A stretch of 64,000 bases of DNA from Thiopseudomonas acetoxidans (GCF_030362935.1 NZ_JAUCDY010000010.1:1-64000), one strand, 5' to 3'; numbered from the stretch's first letter, positions 26,410 through 34,712 are shown. The notes: generated from the letters alone by a model not told the origin. A program made the numbers and translations.

Positions 26410-26916
26410 TTAGGCTAAAAGCTCAAGGCTTGCAAGGCGCGTTAAAGTCGTATCGGGCGGACAAACAGCCAGCAGTTCTGCCAAGCTTTGTCCGTTAGGC
26501 AAAACAAAATCTTTTGGGCAAAGCTCAGCCAAAGGAATTAGCACAAAAGGCCGCGCATGCATATGGTAATGCGGAACGCACAAGCGAGGCTCATTTATTA
26601 CATGCTGGCCAAATAAAAGTATATCCAAATCCAGGGTGCGTGGTCCCCAGCGTTCGCCTTGGCGCACTCGGCCTTGTACGTGCTCGATATGTTGTAAGGC
26701 ATCCAGCAACTTGATTGGTGTTAATGAGGTGGCTATGTGTGCCACAGCGTTAACATAGCGCGGCTGATCGACAGCGCCTAAGGGTGCGCTGCTGTACAGC
26801 GATGAAGCTTTGATAAGCTCTGTTTTAGGTAGCTGCGCAATAGCGGAAATAGCTTGCTGTAAGTGGTTGGCCGAGTCACCTAAATTGCTACCTAAGCCAA
26901 TATATACCTGCTGCAT
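26410..26916 (-). CDS. folK: HPPK, folate biosynthesis pyrophosphokinase
   Basis: FolK transfers pyrophosphate from ATP to 6-hydroxymethyl-dihydropterin. The 168-residue protein shows YIGLGSNLGDS, RYVNAVAHI, RWGPRTLDLDILLFG with the two metal-binding aspartates, and PHYHMHARPFVLIPLAEL. Its start coincides with the last base of the pcnB stop, so the two genes are translationally coupled. The order pcnB-folK-panB is the usual Pseudomonas one. Confidence 0.97.
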   Translation of the reverse strand: MQQVYIGLGSNLGDSANHLQQAISAIAQLPKTELIKASSLYSSAPLGAVDQPRYVNAVAHIATSLTPIKLLDALQHIEHVQGRVRQGERWGPRTLDLDILLFGQHVINEPRLCVPHYHMHARPFVLIPLAELCPKDFVLPNGQSLAELLAVCPPDTTLTRLASLELLA

Positions 26917-28274
26917 TAGTTTGGTACTTTATGCTGGAAAGGGTTGTTGGCGCGTCTTTTTCTGGGACGGCGCGTTTTTTTAGTAGGACCGCCTAAATCG
27001 CGAATCATCGCGCGTCGCTGTGCTTCATCCAGCTCTTGGTAGTCGGTCCACCATTCACCTAAATGATTGGTTTCTTCGCCGGCACTTTCACGCAATAGTA
27101 AAAAATCATAACCGGCACGAAACCTCGGGTGTGCAAGCACGGCATCGGCGCGTTTTCCGGTGCGGCGTGGTAAACGTTCCTGCAGTGCCCAGATTTCACG
27201 AGTGGGTAGCGTGAAACGCTTGGGAATAGAAATACGACTAAGCTGCTGGGACAGCACTAATTGAGCGGCTTCTTGCACTGCTGGTACCGGCGGCATGCCG
27301 TTTTCTTGTAAACGTGCTGCTTGTGCAGGAATGGCGGGCCATAACAAGGCTGCAAACAAAAAAGCGGGAGTAATTGTTTTGCCGTCCGCGATGCGCTTAT
27401 CGGTATTGCGTAGTGCGTTACGAATCAGGCGCAGGCTGTAGTCAGGGTTGTTGGTGATGGCCTGCGCTGTGGCTGGAAAGAGTGGCGTAAATAAATCGTA
27501 TTCCAGCAGTAAATCAAAGGTGAGCTCGGCCTGGCCATTTAAAAAAAGCTTAAGCACTTCATCAAATAGGCGGGCTGGTGGAATATCAGCCAATAAAGGC
27601 GCTAAGCGTCGAATGGGTTCTGCTGTGTCTGCTGCAATAGTAAAACCCAGCTTTGCCGCAAAGCGGATGGCTCTGAGCATGCGTACGGGGTCTTCTAAAT
27701 AGCGTTGTTCGGGGTCGCCAATCAAACGTAATGAACGCTTGTGTATGTCGCTAACACCCCCAGCAAAGTCATACACGCATTGATTGCTAACATTGTAATA
27801 CAGGGCGTTAATCGTAAAGTCGCGGCGTAGTGCGTCTTCTTCTAAAGTGCCGTATACGTTGTCGCGCAAAATACGTCCGGATTCGTGTTGGGATGAGCGT
27901 TCATCGTCCCCATCACAGTCTTGATGACTGCCGCGAAAAGTAGCGACCTCAACAATTTCACGGCCATGGTACAGGTGCACAAGTTTAAAGCGTCGACCGA
28001 TAATGCGTGAGTTACGAAACAGGGCGCGTACCTGTTCAGGCGTTGCGCTGGTGGCTACGTCGAAATCTTTAGGATTTTCGCCCAACAGAGCATCGCGTAC
28101 AGAGCCACCCACTATAAATGCTTGAAAGCCTGCATCTTGTAGCTTTTTTGCTGCTGCGGCAGAGTTGCGGCTGAACTGGTCAATCGACAGGCCGTGTTGC
28201 TGCTGTGTGAGTACATGCGTATCGGGCGAGGATTGGCGAGGGTTACGTAACTTGGTAATAAGCTTTTTCAGCAT
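26916..28274 (-). CDS. pcnB: Poly(A) polymerase I
   Basis: PcnB adds 3' poly(A) tails that promote RNA decay. The 452-residue protein has the nucleotidyltransferase signature FIVGGSVRDALLGENPKDFD with two metal-binding aspartates, RDFTINALYYN, the tRNA-NT-like block DPVRMLRAIRFAAKLGFTI, and a basic C-terminal tail (KKTRRPRKRRA) that binds RNA. It lies downstream of the crcZ-like RNA in the same direction, separated by a terminator and about 130 bases, as in Pseudomonas. Confidence 0.96.
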   Translation of the reverse strand: MLKKLITKLRNPRQSSPDTHVLTQQQHGLSIDQFSRNSAAAAKKLQDAGFQAFIVGGSVRDALLGENPKDFDVATSATPEQVRALFRNSRIIGRRFKLVHLYHGREIVEVATFRGSHQDCDGDDERSSQHESGRILRDNVYGTLEEDALRRDFTINALYYNVSNQCVYDFAGGVSDIHKRSLRLIGDPEQRYLEDPVRMLRAIRFAAKLGFTIAADTAEPIRRLAPLLADIPPARLFDEVLKLFLNGQAELTFDLLLEYDLFTPLFPATAQAITNNPDYSLRLIRNALRNTDKRIADGKTITPAFLFAALLWPAIPAQAARLQENGMPPVPAVQEAAQLVLSQQLSRISIPKRFTLPTREIWALQERLPRRTGKRADAVLAHPRFRAGYDFLLLRESAGEETNHLGEWWTDYQELDEAQRRAMIRDLGGPTKKTRRPRKRRANNPFQHKVPN

Positions 28275-28338
28275 TAATTGGGCCTAAGCAGAGCCTGAGT
28301 GGTTGGTATGGCGCTGCATTCTAACACTGCTTGTCTAA

Positions 28339-28370
28339 TAGGTGAATGTGCTAGTAGGTGAATGTGCTAG
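28339..28370. repeat. Two tandem 16-bp units upstream of pcnB
   Basis: TAGGTGAATGTGCTAG occurs twice head to tail between pcnB and the crcZ terminator. A regulator site or slippage product are both possible. Confidence 0.8.
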
Positions 28371-28409
28371 CGGATATGGATTGCTTTGATTTGGCTAAGT
28401 ACAGGCAAT

Positions 28410-28432
28410 AAAAAAGGAGGCCGAAGCCTCCT
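28410..28432 (-). terminator. Terminator of the crcZ-like RNA
   Basis: On the minus strand AGGAGGC-TTCG-GCCTCCT makes a 7-bp stem closed by a UUCG tetraloop, followed by a run of six T. No protein gene precedes it on this strand, so it marks the end of a non-coding transcript. Confidence 0.92.
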
Positions 28433-28717
28433 AGGTATATATTCTGCTGTTGACGGGGTTTTTTTGTTTTTGTTACGCCGCACCACAACAAGCATATGCC
28501 TGTATTTAAAGTCAGCGGATTGCTTTGATAGCTGAGGTTAGTAATCTGTGCTTAGCTGCGCTGTAGCCAGCTGTTGTTTTTGTTGTTACAGATTAAGCGC
28601 GTTACAACTCTCTTCTTCAAAGTAATCAGTTGACTGCCTTTCCACCTTGTTATTGTTGTTGGTATGGAGAAGGTAAATTCTTATTGTTGTTATCAATGTG
28701 CTTATTGTTCTTGTTAC
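28410..28717 (-). ncRNA. crcZ: CrcZ-like Hfq/Crc-sequestering small RNA
   Basis: CrcZ-type RNAs of Pseudomonas soak up Hfq (with Crc) through repeated A-rich AAnAAnAA motifs and so relieve catabolite repression. Here the minus strand of the 620-base gap before pcnB carries at least five: AAGAACAATAAG, AACAACAATAAGAA, AACAACAATAACAAGG, AACAACAAAAACAAC and AACAAAAACAAAAAAAC. A sigma-54 promoter (28729-28743) sits just upstream, a terminator ends it, and pcnB follows, as in Pseudomonas. The start is set about 12 bases after the -12 element. The length of about 308 bases is shorter than the roughly 400 of P. aeruginosa. cbrAB, normally next upstream, is absent. Confidence 0.85.
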
Positions 28718-28728
28718 CCATACAGTAA

Positions 28729-28743
28729 GCATTTGTTGTGCCA
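28729..28743 (-). promoter_or_regulatory. Sigma-54 promoter of the crcZ-like RNA
   Basis: On the minus strand TGGCACAACAAATGC has GG and GC ten bases apart; only the first T of TTGC is changed. It precedes an array of A-rich motifs and a terminator but no frame of its own. Confidence 0.8.
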
Positions 28744-28817
28744 GTATTTGTAAGCTGTTGATTAAAAAGAAGAAAGTTGTTTTTGTGGTGCGGGTGTTAC
28801 TGTGATTATGTAAGAAA

Positions 28818-28865
28818 CTGTTACCTAGGTGCACAAAAATGTTACTTTTTGTGTGCAGGTAACAG
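28818..28865 (-). promoter_or_regulatory. Enhancer-like array of TGTTAC/GTAACA half-sites
   Basis: About 75-120 bases upstream of the sigma-54 promoter lies a large inverted repeat: CTGTTACCT and AGGTAACAG as outer arms and CACAAAAA/TTTTTGTG as inner arms, with a third GTAACA between them. CbrB sites in Pseudomonas are described with TGTTAC and GTAACA halves, so this is a likely CbrB enhancer. Confidence 0.65.
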
Positions 28866-28897
28866 TAGGTTTGAGGGTGGCTCTGGTTGCAGTTGTC

Positions 28898-29818
28898 TTA
28901 TACGCCCTGTGGGATTTCTTCGCCACCTAAGGCTTCCAGCAGTTGCGGCATAAACTCGACCAGTGTCAGCATCATTAAGATAAAGCTGGCATCAAACTGG
29001 CTGGCGGCATCGTCACCACCGTCTTGCTCTGCTTGCTCTTGTAGGATGTCTTCAAAGCGTAAGCGTTTAATGGCGAGTTTGTCGTTTATCACAAAGCTGA
29101 GCTTATCTTGCCAGGCTAGCGCTAGCTGTGTAACTACTTTGCCTGCCTCTAAATGTGTCTGTACTTCTTCGCTCGATAGGTCTTCACGCTTGATGCGAAC
29201 AATACCGCCGTCTTCTGCTGTGTCGCGTAGCTCACATTCGTCGGTTAGTTGTAAGCCGTGACTGGCTTGATGTTGCTTTAGCCACTGGGTGAAGGTTGCG
29301 GTGGGGGCTTGTTTCACGCTGATCGGACGTACGGGCAGGCTACCCAACGCTTCGCGCAGTGTGGACAGAAGTTCTTCCGCTTTTTTAGCGCTGGATGCAT
29401 CAATAAAGATTAACCCTTGAGCAGGAGCAATGGCTGCAAAGGTGAAAGAGTTACGAATAAATGCACGCGGCATTAATGCCTGCATTACTTCGTCTTTGAT
29501 TTGGTCGCGCTCTTTTTTATATACCTTGCGTGCTTCAGCTGCTTCGATTTCATCGGTTTTTTCGTTGACTGCATCGCGTACCACGCTGCCCGGTAGAATC
29601 CGCTCTTGCTGGCGAGCACGGATCAGGGTAAACCCTTGTGCGTGGTGTATAAGGGAGGCGTCTTCTGAGCGGCCTAGCGGCGCAACAAAACCGTAAGTAG
29701 ACAAGGTTTGACTGCCGCAGGGGAGGGCAGGCTTGGTGGCTAAGGCCTGCTCCAGTTGCTCAGGGCTTAACTCTTCTGCCAAATTCAAACGATAAACCAA
29801 TAAATTGCGAAACCACAT
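28898..29818 (-). CDS. rdgC: Recombination-associated protein RdgC
   Basis: RdgC is a ring-shaped dimeric DNA-binding protein that limits RecA activity. The 306-residue protein matches the family in length and begins MWFRNLLVYRLNLAEELSPE, with GFVAPLGR, RILPGSVVRDAVNEK and the acidic C-terminal stretch EQAEQDGGDDAASQFDASF. It occupies the place where cbrB lies next to crcZ in Pseudomonas. Its stop lies just beyond the CbrB-like enhancer, so its transcript may read toward crcZ; no clear terminator separates them. Confidence 0.96.
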   Translation of the reverse strand: MWFRNLLVYRLNLAEELSPEQLEQALATKPALPCGSQTLSTYGFVAPLGRSEDASLIHHAQGFTLIRARQQERILPGSVVRDAVNEKTDEIEAAEARKVYKKERDQIKDEVMQALMPRAFIRNSFTFAAIAPAQGLIFIDASSAKKAEELLSTLREALGSLPVRPISVKQAPTATFTQWLKQHQASHGLQLTDECELRDTAEDGGIVRIKREDLSSEEVQTHLEAGKVVTQLALAWQDKLSFVINDKLAIKRLRFEDILQEQAEQDGGDDAASQFDASFILMMLTLVEFMPQLLEALGGEEIPQGV

Positions 29819-29963
29819 AATAAAACTCCAAAAAAACTAAGCGCACATTATTCATGCTTAGGGCGAATAAGCAAAACATATTGCGGCTGTGAAGTGGGGT
29901 GGGAAGTCTGTTAAAAAAATTAAAGCTAGAAGATTGATAAAGGCTGGTTAGAGTGTGGGGCGG

Positions 29964-29990
29964 TTATAGCCTGCCGGAAGTGGCAGGCTA
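29964..29990. repeat. Hairpin downstream of the DUF4124 gene
   Basis: AGCCTGCC and GGCAGGCT form a perfect 8-bp stem between rdgC and the DUF4124 gene. It lacks a T tract on either strand, so it may be a weak transcript end. Confidence 0.4.
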
Positions 29991-29999
29991 GAAGAGGTG

Positions 30000-30446
30000 C
30001 TAGTCACAGAATTCTTTGATTTTCTGCTCAAGCTCTTGGATGCGCTCTTGGCGCTGCTCTTCAGTTAGGCGAGTAATTGTGCCGTCAATCTCAGCCAGTA
30101 GGCGAGGATTGTTTTTTAGTTGAGAGAGCCGTGTACGCATTTCTGTGCACTGTTTGTTTAGCGTGGCTTGTTCTTCAGCAACCTGTTTGCGCACTTGCTT
30201 GTCAATTTCTTCTTGGCTGGGAACTTTGTTTTCAACGCTGTTATGGCTGGGTTGGGGTTCGGGCAGCGGTTGGGGTTTGGCTGCTTTAGTAGAGATTTTC
30301 TCCACTTCTATGTGGGTAGGCGGTTCTGAACCGAAGTGGACAGTGCCGTTTTTATCAACCCACTTATAAATCGGGGCAGCACTGAGGGCGGAGCTAAAAA
30401 AAAGTACGAGCAAACCCATTAAAAAACGAGCATTAAGTGTGCGCAT
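30000..30446 (-). CDS. Secreted DUF4124-domain protein
   Basis: The 148-residue protein has an N-terminal signal peptide (FLMGLLVLFFSSALSAAP) followed at once by the DUF4124 core IYKWVDKNGTVHFGSEPP, a short beta fold common in secreted gammaproteobacterial proteins. The remainder is a proline-rich spacer and a charged helical segment (about 85-145) likely to form a coiled coil. It is monocistronic and divergent from ilvI. DUF4124 has no defined biochemical function; cell-envelope location is the safe inference. The partial lytic transglycosylase at the right end carries a related N-terminal segment. Confidence 0.85.
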   Translation of the reverse strand: MRTLNARFLMGLLVLFFSSALSAAPIYKWVDKNGTVHFGSEPPTHIEVEKISTKAAKPQPLPEPQPSHNSVENKVPSQEEIDKQVRKQVAEEQATLNKQCTEMRTRLSQLKNNPRLLAEIDGTITRLTEEQRQERIQELEQKIKEFCD

Positions 30447-30834
30447 AACGATTAATCCTGATTATGAATTCCGGTGGTGGCAGACAATTTACAACGCTGA
30501 GCACAATATACCTAATTTGCTTTAGGTAAGGGGTGGTAATTGCTCACAGTGTGGGAAATTGATGGCTTTTAATTAAAGAAGGTAAAAAGATAGAGAAAAC
30601 AGCTGTATGACTTGACTTAAGCTGGCTAAATCTAAACAATTCATGTTTGGCTGCGATGAGTCTCAAAAAGGCTTGAGTAGCGATGTTCTTAGGAAGTTTT
30701 GAATAAGCAGACACATGCAGTTATTCAAAGTACTTAGGCATGTATCCGTGCCGTCCGCTATACCCGTATCGCGTTACCTCGTGCTGGGTTAATGAGTTTT
30801 TTGAATAAAATACTAGCGTATAGAGGTGTATACC
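30447..30834 (+). promoter_or_regulatory. ilvIHC upstream region with promoter and possible leader
   Basis: A promoter-like TTGACT (30612-30617), 17 bases and AACAAT (30635-30640) would give a leader near 190 bases. It holds a 25-codon frame (30715-30792) with many Val, Leu and Ile codons, ending TAATG so that a second short frame overlaps the ilvI start. No convincing terminator hairpin follows, so attenuation is only a possibility. The rest of the gap shows nothing else I can name. Confidence 0.35.
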
Positions 30835-32559
30835 GTGGAATTATTATCCGGCGCTGAAATGGTTGTTCGCTCATTGCGAGACCAAGGTGTCAAATATATT
30901 TATGGCTACCCAGGTGGGGCCTTACTGCACATTTACGATGCGCTTTTTAAAGAAAGCGAATTGGTGCACGTTTTAGTTCGTCATGAGCAAGCGGCGACCC
31001 ATATGGCCGATGGCTATGCTCGCGCGACAGGTAAAGCTGGCGTGGTTATGGTCACCTCGGGGCCAGGCGCAACCAATGCCATCACAGGCATTGCAACGGC
31101 TCACATGGACTCGATTCCCATGGTTGTTATTTCTGGTCAAGTTGCCAGTACCGCTGTAGGAACAGATGCATTCCAAGAAACGGACATGATTGGTATTTCA
31201 CGTCCCATTGTTAAACACAGTTTTATCGTTAAGCATCCTTCTGAGATTCCAGAAATTATTAGAAAGGCGTTTTATATCGCCGAGTCGGGTCGTCCTGGCC
31301 CTGTGGTTGTTGATATCCCTAAGGATATGACTAACTTGGTGGATAAGTACGAATATAACTTCCCTAAGAAAGTAAAGCTGCGCTCATACGCGCCAGCCAC
31401 CCGTGGACATTCAGGTCAGATTCGCAAAGCAGCAGAAATGCTGATTGAAGCCAAGCGTCCGCTGTTGTTTGCTGGTGGCGGTGTGGTGCTAGGTCATGCA
31501 TCCAAGCAGCTCACTGAGATTGCACAAAAGCTTAATATGCCGGTAACCACAACCCTGATGGGTTTGGGTGCTTATCCCGGTGCTGATCGTCAGTTTGTTG
31601 GTATGCCTGGTATGCATGGTAGCTACACAGCTAACCTTGCTATGCACCATTGTGATGTGCTCTTTGCTGTAGGTGCACGTTTCGATGACCGTGTGGTAAA
31701 TGGCGTGGCTAAGTTTTGCCCAAATGCCAAAATCATTCATATTGATATTGATCCGGCGACCATTTCTAAAGTTATCAAAGCAGATATCCCAATTGTTGGG
31801 CCGGTAGATAGCGTATTAAACGATATGCTGGCTGAGCTTAAAGATATCAACACTTTGCCGGTGCCAGAGGTGGTGTCTAGCTGGTGGAAACAAATTGATG
31901 AGTGGCGTGGTCAGGGTCGTCTCTATCCTTATGACGAAGGTGACGGCAATATTATCAAACCACAGGCGGTCATTGAGGCGCTGTATGAAGTGACCAAGGG
32001 CGACGCTTACATCACTTCTGATGTGGGGCAGCACCAAATGTTCGCAGCGCAATACTACCGCTTCGATAAGCCTAACCGTTGGATTAACTCGGGTGGCCTG
32101 GGAACGATGGGCTTTGGTTTTCCTGCTGCCATGGGTATTAAGCTGAGTTTCCCTGAAGAAGAGGTCGCCTGTGTAACGGGTGAAGGCAGTATTCAGATGA
32201 ACATTCAGGAACTGTCCACCTGCTTGCAATATGATTTGCCGGTGAAGATCGTAAACCTAAATAACGGCGCATTAGGCATGGTACGTCAATGGCAGGATAT
32301 GCAGTATAACAGCCGCTATTCGCACTCCTATATGGAGTCGTTGCCTGATTTTGTTAAGTTGGTTGAGTCTTATGGCCATGTTGGTATCCGTGTAACCGAA
32401 CCTAAAGATCTGAAGCCTGCTTTGGAAAAAGCCTTTGCAATGAAAGATCGATTGGTTTTCCTTGATATTCAAGTGGATACCAGTGAGCACGTGTACCCAA
32501 TGCAGATTCGTGATGGTGCAATGCGTGATATGTGGCTTAGCAAAACGGAGCGGACTTAA
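30835..32559 (+). CDS. ilvI: Acetolactate synthase large subunit
   Basis: This TPP enzyme makes acetolactate or acetohydroxybutyrate, the first common step to valine, leucine and isoleucine. The GTG at 30835 is chosen: AGAGGTG lies upstream and the product then begins MELLSGAEMVVRSL, as in Pseudomonas. The 574-residue protein has the catalytic glutamate in VRHEQAATHMADGYARA, GVVMVTSGPGATNAITG, and the TPP-binding stretch from GTMGFGFPAAMG through GEGSIQMNIQEL. The small subunit gene follows two bases later. The label ilvB is equally used for this gene. Confidence 0.96.
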   Translation: MELLSGAEMVVRSLRDQGVKYIYGYPGGALLHIYDALFKESELVHVLVRHEQAATHMADGYARATGKAGVVMVTSGPGATNAITGIATAHMDSIPMVVISGQVASTAVGTDAFQETDMIGISRPIVKHSFIVKHPSEIPEIIRKAFYIAESGRPGPVVVDIPKDMTNLVDKYEYNFPKKVKLRSYAPATRGHSGQIRKAAEMLIEAKRPLLFAGGGVVLGHASKQLTEIAQKLNMPVTTTLMGLGAYPGADRQFVGMPGMHGSYTANLAMHHCDVLFAVGARFDDRVVNGVAKFCPNAKIIHIDIDPATISKVIKADIPIVGPVDSVLNDMLAELKDINTLPVPEVVSSWWKQIDEWRGQGRLYPYDEGDGNIIKPQAVIEALYEVTKGDAYITSDVGQHQMFAAQYYRFDKPNRWINSGGLGTMGFGFPAAMGIKLSFPEEEVACVTGEGSIQMNIQELSTCLQYDLPVKIVNLNNGALGMVRQWQDMQYNSRYSHSYMESLPDFVKLVESYGHVGIRVTEPKDLKPALEKAFAMKDRLVFLDIQVDTSEHVYPMQIRDGAMRDMWLSKTERT

Positions 32560-32561
32560 CC

Positions 32562-33053
32562 ATGAGACATATTATTTCTTTGCTGATGGAAAATGAGCCC
32601 GGTGCTTTGTCGCGTGTAATTGGTTTGTTTTCCCAGCGCAACTACAATATTGAAAGCTTAACAGTGGCAGCTACAGAGGATCCCACGCTGTCGCGTTTGA
32701 CCTTGACTACCATTGGTAAAGAAGAAGTCATTGAGCAAATTACCAAAAACCTCAATAAACTGATTGAAGTGGTAAAGCTGGTTGACCTGACTGAAGGCTC
32801 ACATGTGGAGCGTGAGTTGATGTTGATTAAAGTGAAGGCCAGCGGTGCCCAGCGTGCTGAGATTAAGCGTACGGTAGATATTTTCCGTGGCCAGATTGTT
32901 GATGTCACGCCGACGCTTTATACAGTGCAGCTAACAGGTACGACGGATAAGCTCGATAGTTTTATCCAAGCTATTGGCACAACCTCTGTTATGGAAGTGG
33001 TGCGCAGTGGTGTGACCGGTATTTCCCGTGGCGATAAAGTTTTAACCCTTTAA
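32562..33053 (+). CDS. ilvH: Acetolactate synthase small (regulatory) subunit
   Basis: IlvH binds valine through its ACT domain and controls the large subunit. The 163-residue protein begins MRHIISLLMENEPGALSRVI, with RNYNIESLTVAATEDPTLSRLT (ACT domain, residues 4-80) and a second conserved half with GQIVDVTPTLYTVQLTG. Only two bases separate it from ilvI. A strong hairpin lies between it and ilvC. Confidence 0.97.
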   Translation: MRHIISLLMENEPGALSRVIGLFSQRNYNIESLTVAATEDPTLSRLTLTTIGKEEVIEQITKNLNKLIEVVKLVDLTEGSHVERELMLIKVKASGAQRAEIKRTVDIFRGQIVDVTPTLYTVQLTGTTDKLDSFIQAIGTTSVMEVVRSGVTGISRGDKVLTL

Positions 33054-33061
33054 TTTATTTG

Positions 33062-33087
33062 GAGGGGGGTCGTTCCCCCTCATTTTT
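33062..33087 (+). terminator. Intercistronic hairpin between ilvH and ilvC
   Basis: GAGGGGG and CCCCCTC form a 7-bp GC-rich stem with a six-base loop, followed by ATTTTT. It resembles a partial terminator that would lower ilvC relative to ilvIH, or an RNA processing and stability element. Confidence 0.6.
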
Positions 33088-33098
33088 AGGAGAATTCC

Positions 33099-34115
33099 AT
33101 GCAAGTGTATTACGACAAAGATTGCGATCTTTCCCTTATTCAAAGTAAAAAGGTAGCTATCATTGGTTACGGTTCGCAAGGTCACGCGCACGCCTGCAAC
33201 CTGAAGGACTCAGGTGTAGATGTAACTGTTGGTCTGCGTGCCGGCTCAAGCTCTATCGCCAAAGCTGAAGCCCATGGTTTAAAAGTTGCTGATGTAGCCA
33301 CTGCAGTTAAACAAGCTGACGTTGTAATGGTTCTAACGCCAGATGAATTCCAAGGTCAGCTGTACCGTGAAGAATTAGCGCCAAACCTTAAGCAGGGTGC
33401 AACGCTTGCCTTTGCTCATGGTTTCTCTATTCATTACAACCAAGTAGTGCCGCGTGCAGACTTGGACGTAATTATGATTGCGCCAAAAGCACCAGGCCAC
33501 ACTGTACGCTCTGAGTTTGTGCGTGGCGGTGGTATCCCAGACTTAATCGCTATCTACCAAGACGCCAGCGGCAATGCTAAAAACTTAGCGCTGTCCTACG
33601 CCAGCGGTGTTGGTGGTGGTCGTACCGGTATTATCGAAACCACATTTAAAGACGAAACTGAAACTGACTTGTTCGGTGAGCAGGCGGTTCTCTGTGGTGG
33701 TACGGTTGAGTTGGTTAAGGCAGGTTTCGAGATTTTGACTGAGGCGGGTTATGCGCCTGAAATGGCTTATTTTGAGTGCTTGCACGAGTTGAAGCTTATC
33801 GTAGACCTGATGTTCGAAGGCGGTATCGCGAACATGAACTACTCTATCTCCAACAACGCAGAGTACGGCGAGTACGTAACAGGCCCAGAAGTAATTAATG
33901 AAGAGTCGCGTGCAGCCATGCGTAACGCGCTCAAGCGTATTCAGAATGGTGAATACGCCAAGATGTTTATCACTGAAGGTGCAACCAACTACCCATCCAT
34001 GACTGCGTACCGCCGTAACAACGCAGCGCACCCCATTGAAGTTGTGGGTGAAAAACTGCGCGGCATGATGCCTTGGATTGCGGCAAACAAAATTGTTGAT
34101 AAAGATAAGAACTAA
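33099..34115 (+). CDS. ilvC: Ketol-acid reductoisomerase (NADP)
   Basis: IlvC isomerises and reduces acetolactate in the second step of branched-chain amino acid synthesis. The 338-residue length marks class I. The Rossmann loop is GYGSQGHAHACNLKDSG (from residue 23); the acid ligands lie in ETTFKDETETDLFGEQAVLCGG and the region around FECLHELK. The ribosome site AGGAGAATTCC is strong. The gene is about 45 bases after ilvH and ends at a good terminator. Codon use is visibly that of a highly expressed gene. Confidence 0.98.
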   Translation: MQVYYDKDCDLSLIQSKKVAIIGYGSQGHAHACNLKDSGVDVTVGLRAGSSSIAKAEAHGLKVADVATAVKQADVVMVLTPDEFQGQLYREELAPNLKQGATLAFAHGFSIHYNQVVPRADLDVIMIAPKAPGHTVRSEFVRGGGIPDLIAIYQDASGNAKNLALSYASGVGGGRTGIIETTFKDETETDLFGEQAVLCGGTVELVKAGFEILTEAGYAPEMAYFECLHELKLIVDLMFEGGIANMNYSISNNAEYGEYVTGPEVINEESRAAMRNALKRIQNGEYAKMFITEGATNYPSMTAYRRNNAAHPIEVVGEKLRGMMPWIAANKIVDKDKN

Positions 34116-34132
34116 CTTTACAACGAACGGAA

Positions 34133-34160
34133 AACGCGGCCTTAGTGCCGCGTTTTTTTT
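34133..34160 (+). terminator. Rho-independent terminator after ilvC
   Basis: AACGCGGC-cttagt-GCCGCGTT is a GC-rich stem followed by a long T run. Confidence 0.93.
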
Positions 34161-34264
34161 GCTTAAAAAACAGTAAAAAACGCTATTTAACTATTGCAAG
34201 GATGTGTTTTAGTGATAAGCTAAACGCTACTCATTATCATTTGGCTTTTGATAGGACTTAACAT

Positions 34265-34639
34265 ATGAAAAACATTTTTACAATTGCTGGTTTGACCATT
34301 GGATTGGCTTTTGCAAGCGTAACCTTTGCCGATGAAGAACGTGTGCAGCATTTCAAGGGGCTGCCAGCGCCAGATTTAGCTACAGCGGTAGCTAATTTTT
34401 CAGAATACAACACACGCTTGGAAGCCAAGCTAGCCTCGAAACTAACCGATGAGGATTTAGCTGAAATCCATGTGCTGACCTACACCCTAGAGAATGCATT
34501 AGAGAAAATTGAAGACGAGTTAGAAGAGCTAGCCGAAACCCTAGAAGAAGTGCATGTTGCTTCTGAAACTTTCGACCGGGAAAAACTGAAAAAAAATGGT
34601 GACGTATATTTACAGGTATCACGCACAATTATTAAATAA
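34265..34639 (+). CDS. Periplasmic DUF6746-type protein
   Basis: The 124-residue protein has a clear signal peptide (IFTIAGLTIGLAFASVTFA) and then a mainly alpha-helical, acid-rich segment with heptad character (NALEKIEDELEELAETLEEV), ending DVYLQVSRTIIK. I assign it from memory to DUF6746, found in Pseudomonas and relatives; no function is established. It stands alone between the ilvC terminator and a MarR gene. Just upstream (34226-34244) is a sequence with about 12 of 19 matches to a Fur box, near a weak promoter, so iron control is possible but unproved. Confidence 0.75.
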   Translation: MKNIFTIAGLTIGLAFASVTFADEERVQHFKGLPAPDLATAVANFSEYNTRLEAKLASKLTDEDLAEIHVLTYTLENALEKIEDELEELAETLEEVHVASETFDREKLKKNGDVYLQVSRTIIK

Positions 34640-34677
34640 GTAAATCTACCTGTTACTTATAATAGGTAACGACTCGT

Positions 34678-34712
34678 GCTGGGTATAGGCAAACTACCCG
34701 TCTATACCCAGC
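34678..34712 (+). terminator. Long hairpin after the DUF6746 gene
   Basis: GCTGGGTATAG and CTATACCCAGC form a perfect 11-bp stem with a 13-base loop. No T tract follows, so it is perhaps a 3' stabiliser or regulator site instead of a normal terminator. Confidence 0.45.

Noticed and set aside
28586..28834. 82-residue minus-strand frame rich in Thr and Asn
   Set aside because: It spans the sigma-54 promoter and the A-rich motifs of the crcZ-like RNA, has no ribosome site, and its composition comes from the AAC/ACA repeats.
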